A DNA stretch of 64,000 nucleotides from Liolophura sinensis. Taxonomy: Eukaryota > Mollusca > Polyplacophora > Chitonida > Chitonidae. This document shows, piece after piece, positions 62,202 to 64,000 of the stretch (position 1 is its first letter; every line of letters starts with the position of its first letter). A model generated the notes under the pieces. That model did not search any database and was not told where the DNA came from. It saw nothing but the letters and a program-made list of their open reading frames with translations. The stretch lies in the NCBI RefSeq assembly GCF_032854445.1, contig NC_088301.1, positions 27,452,402-27,516,401 on the forward strand, in the 5' to 3' direction. Both the position numbers and the translations under genes were made by a program.

Positions 62202-62547
62202 GCAAGTCTTTTCTACCATACCAAACCACGGCATACAAGTATAACACTCAAAGAATTAATCTGTTAATTTAAACTTCAAGCTTGTTGGCTGGGAGAAACT
62301 AAAATGTATTTTAGTTATGTTATTGCTGTAAATCATTGTTAAATGTAACATACAAATTCATTTATTTCAAGTCAGATTCCATTAGGCTAACAGAATATTC
62401 CGTTGAATATAACAGAGTATTCTGTTGTAATAACACAATACATCCTAACATCATTCATACAACGTCACTTTCTGTTTAAATTAACAGATTCATTTTTTGA
62501 GTGTTATACTCATGTGCCGTTGTTTGATATGGTAGAAAAAGATTTGC
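62202..62547. repeat. Long inverted repeat (about 73-bp arms)
   Basis: 62202-62274 (GCAAGTCTTTTCTACCATAC ... CTGTTAATTTAAAC) is the inverse of 62474-62547, about 85 percent identical by eye, with a 199-bp spacer. It could fold into a hairpin and may be a non-autonomous DNA transposon. Confidence 0.75.
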
Positions 62548-62745
62548 AGTATAAATGGTAACTTATTCGTCGGTTAAAGTTGCTAAAGATATTAGGCTAA
62601 CAGAATATTCTGTTGATATAACGGAGTATTATGTTGTAATAGCACAATACATTCTAACAAACTCATATGCCGTGGTTTGATATGGTAGGAAAAGATTTGC
62701 AGTATAAATGGTAACCTATTCGTTGGTTAAAGTTGATAAAGAATT
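62381..62745. repeat. Tandem duplication overlapping the inverted repeat
   Basis: Unit 1 (62381-62590) and unit 2 (62591-62745) both begin ATTAGGCTAACAGAATATTC and end near GGTTAAAGTTG. Unit 2 lacks the internal 57 bp or so that in unit 1 hold part of the inverted-repeat arm. Confidence 0.85.
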
Positions 62746-63799
62746 GCTTAGGTTTTACTATGAAGAGATTCCAGTTTGGTCGCTGAAATTGCATTTACCA
62801 GAGTAAAACAGTTTATCAGTTCTATTTCCTTTAAACGTTCTAACAAAGCCCTACCGCTTAAACCCGCCTGTATAAATATGTATGTATTTGTATAAAAGAG
62901 AAACACGCACAGACCCTGTTTCTACCGTCTTATTATAGTGAAACGATTCTGAATTACAGTTACTTGTCGTTTATTATAGATGGACAAGATATTTGTAAAA
63001 TTTACAACTGTTCAGAGTCCTGTGTTATCACAGTAATAGCTCACAAATTTTGCCCTTTATCTGCATTCATGTAATTTAGCAAGCAGTCCTACAATATAGC
63101 AAGGCCTGTTCTGAGATTTGAATCTTTCTTGATAGTAAAACGATGATAACAGACCAAAAAGCAACCGCAAATTCGCTAATTCAATTGTTCAACAAAGATA
63201 CAGAAATGTGTCTCAGAAGATTTGAGAGCTACTAAACTCTACAGCTGTCGCGTAGAGCGGCATGGAATTTATGTCTGCCACCCAGGCGACTGCTTTTCAT
63301 TGCTTCGTCAACAACGTCTGTGTATCAACGGCCTACTTACATATACATGCATACAGTGTTAAGTGATGTCCGAATAAATTTAATTAGAGAGATACGGAAA
63401 CATGGCGCTTGTGTGGTTTCTGATAACGAATTAGGTTTGCATTTCCCTTTGAAAGCGTCTAGCTTCGCCGAGACCTCCCTCCGAGCGAAGAGGACTTATA
63501 CAACTAACACCGCAAATAGAAAGTTCAATTAAGGTCTATATATGCTTTGGCCTATATACGCGTATATAGTTTGAGGTCGGATTAAAGCGTTCGGAGACGC
63601 ACTAAGAAAAAAAAAAAAGAATTATAAATTACTCAAAGGCCATTTAACAACCTCGCCAGTTAAAGTGAACACTCATATAACAGGCGTAATTTATATGCCA
63701 GCCTTATCTAGGTCTATGGGTCCCCCCAATCTCCTCAAAGCATATCATACGTTCGAATCCAGCTTCTCATGCACAACACCGTGTATGGAGAAAAAAAAA

Positions 63800-64000
63800 T
63801 TTATTTATTTATTTGATTGGTGTTTTAGGCCGTACTCAAGAATATTTCACTTATACGACGGCCACCAGCATTATGGTGGGTGGAAACCAGGCAGAGCCCG
63901 GGGGAAACCCACGACCATCCGCAGGTTACTGAAAAACCTTCCCACATACGGCCGGAGAGGAAGCCAGCATGAGCTGGACTTGAACTCACAGCGACCGCAT
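63800..64000 (-). mobile_element. Family-A SINE, cut by window end
   Basis: AAAT-type tail, then TGATTGGTGTTTTAGGCCGT, the conserved body and GAGCTGGACTTGAACTCACA to the last base. The tRNA-like head continues outside. Confidence 0.93.

Larger units (their letters stand above)
60441..64000. other. Downstream intergenic region
   Basis: No gene recognised. It holds a (TA)n run at about 61367-61386, a relatively GC-rich patch at 61660-61800 with short ORFs on both strands, the inverted/tandem repeat complex at 62202-62745 and a SINE at the edge. Confidence 0.6.

Noticed and set aside
1-64000. A novel defence or toxin-type gene system
   Set aside because: The window is an animal developmental gene with introns and repeats; nothing suggests a multi-gene system.

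Overview
The window is nuclear DNA from an invertebrate animal, most likely a mollusc. The evidence is AT-rich sequence, one gene of the animal Hedgehog pathway cut into many small exons by GT-AG introns, dense simple repeats and minisatellites, and two families of tRNA-type SINEs whose conserved tails look like those I know from gastropods, chitons and bivalves. The phylum is an inference from memory of these repeats; no species is claimed.

Only one gene can be supported firmly. It is the patched orthologue (Ptch, the 12-pass Hedgehog receptor), on the + strand from 17123 to the stop codon at 57405-57407. I placed 26 coding exons. Their lengths sum to 3707 nt, and the reading frame is kept across every junction, giving 1234 complete codons plus a stop. 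The chain runs from the first extracellular domain, just after TM1, to the C-terminus. The start codon, N-terminal tail and TM1 (human exons 1-2) were not found and probably lie upstream of base 1. Many exons have exactly the length I recall for human PTCH1. Five human exons correspond to two exons here. Residue numbers written v1-v1234 count complete codons from the first one in the window.

Layout: 1-17122 is non-coding, probably a large 5' intron, with a 29-bp minisatellite, a full-length SINE of family B, a 38-bp satellite block and a fold-back element. 17123-35681 carries exons for the first extracellular domain and the start of the sterol-sensing domain (SSD). 35682-42225 is the longest internal intron. 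42226-46835 completes the SSD. 47089-47769 encodes the large cytoplasmic loop with two PPxY motifs. 48091-51246 encodes the second extracellular domain. 51554-55191 encodes TM8-TM12. 55965-57407 encodes the cytoplasmic tail. 57408 to about 60440 is the likely 3'UTR. 60440-64000 is intergenic with an inverted/tandem repeat complex and a SINE at the edge.

The most interesting signals are several SINE copies with intact target-site duplications inside ptch introns, a minisatellite made from a SINE tail, a possible alternative 3' end using intron sequence after exon 24, a cysteine cluster and paired PPxY motifs in the middle loop, an NLS-like basic patch beside an acidic serine run at the C-terminus, a poly-T strand bias covering the transcribed region, and two fold-back elements. 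I see no CRISPR array, operon or bacterial system.
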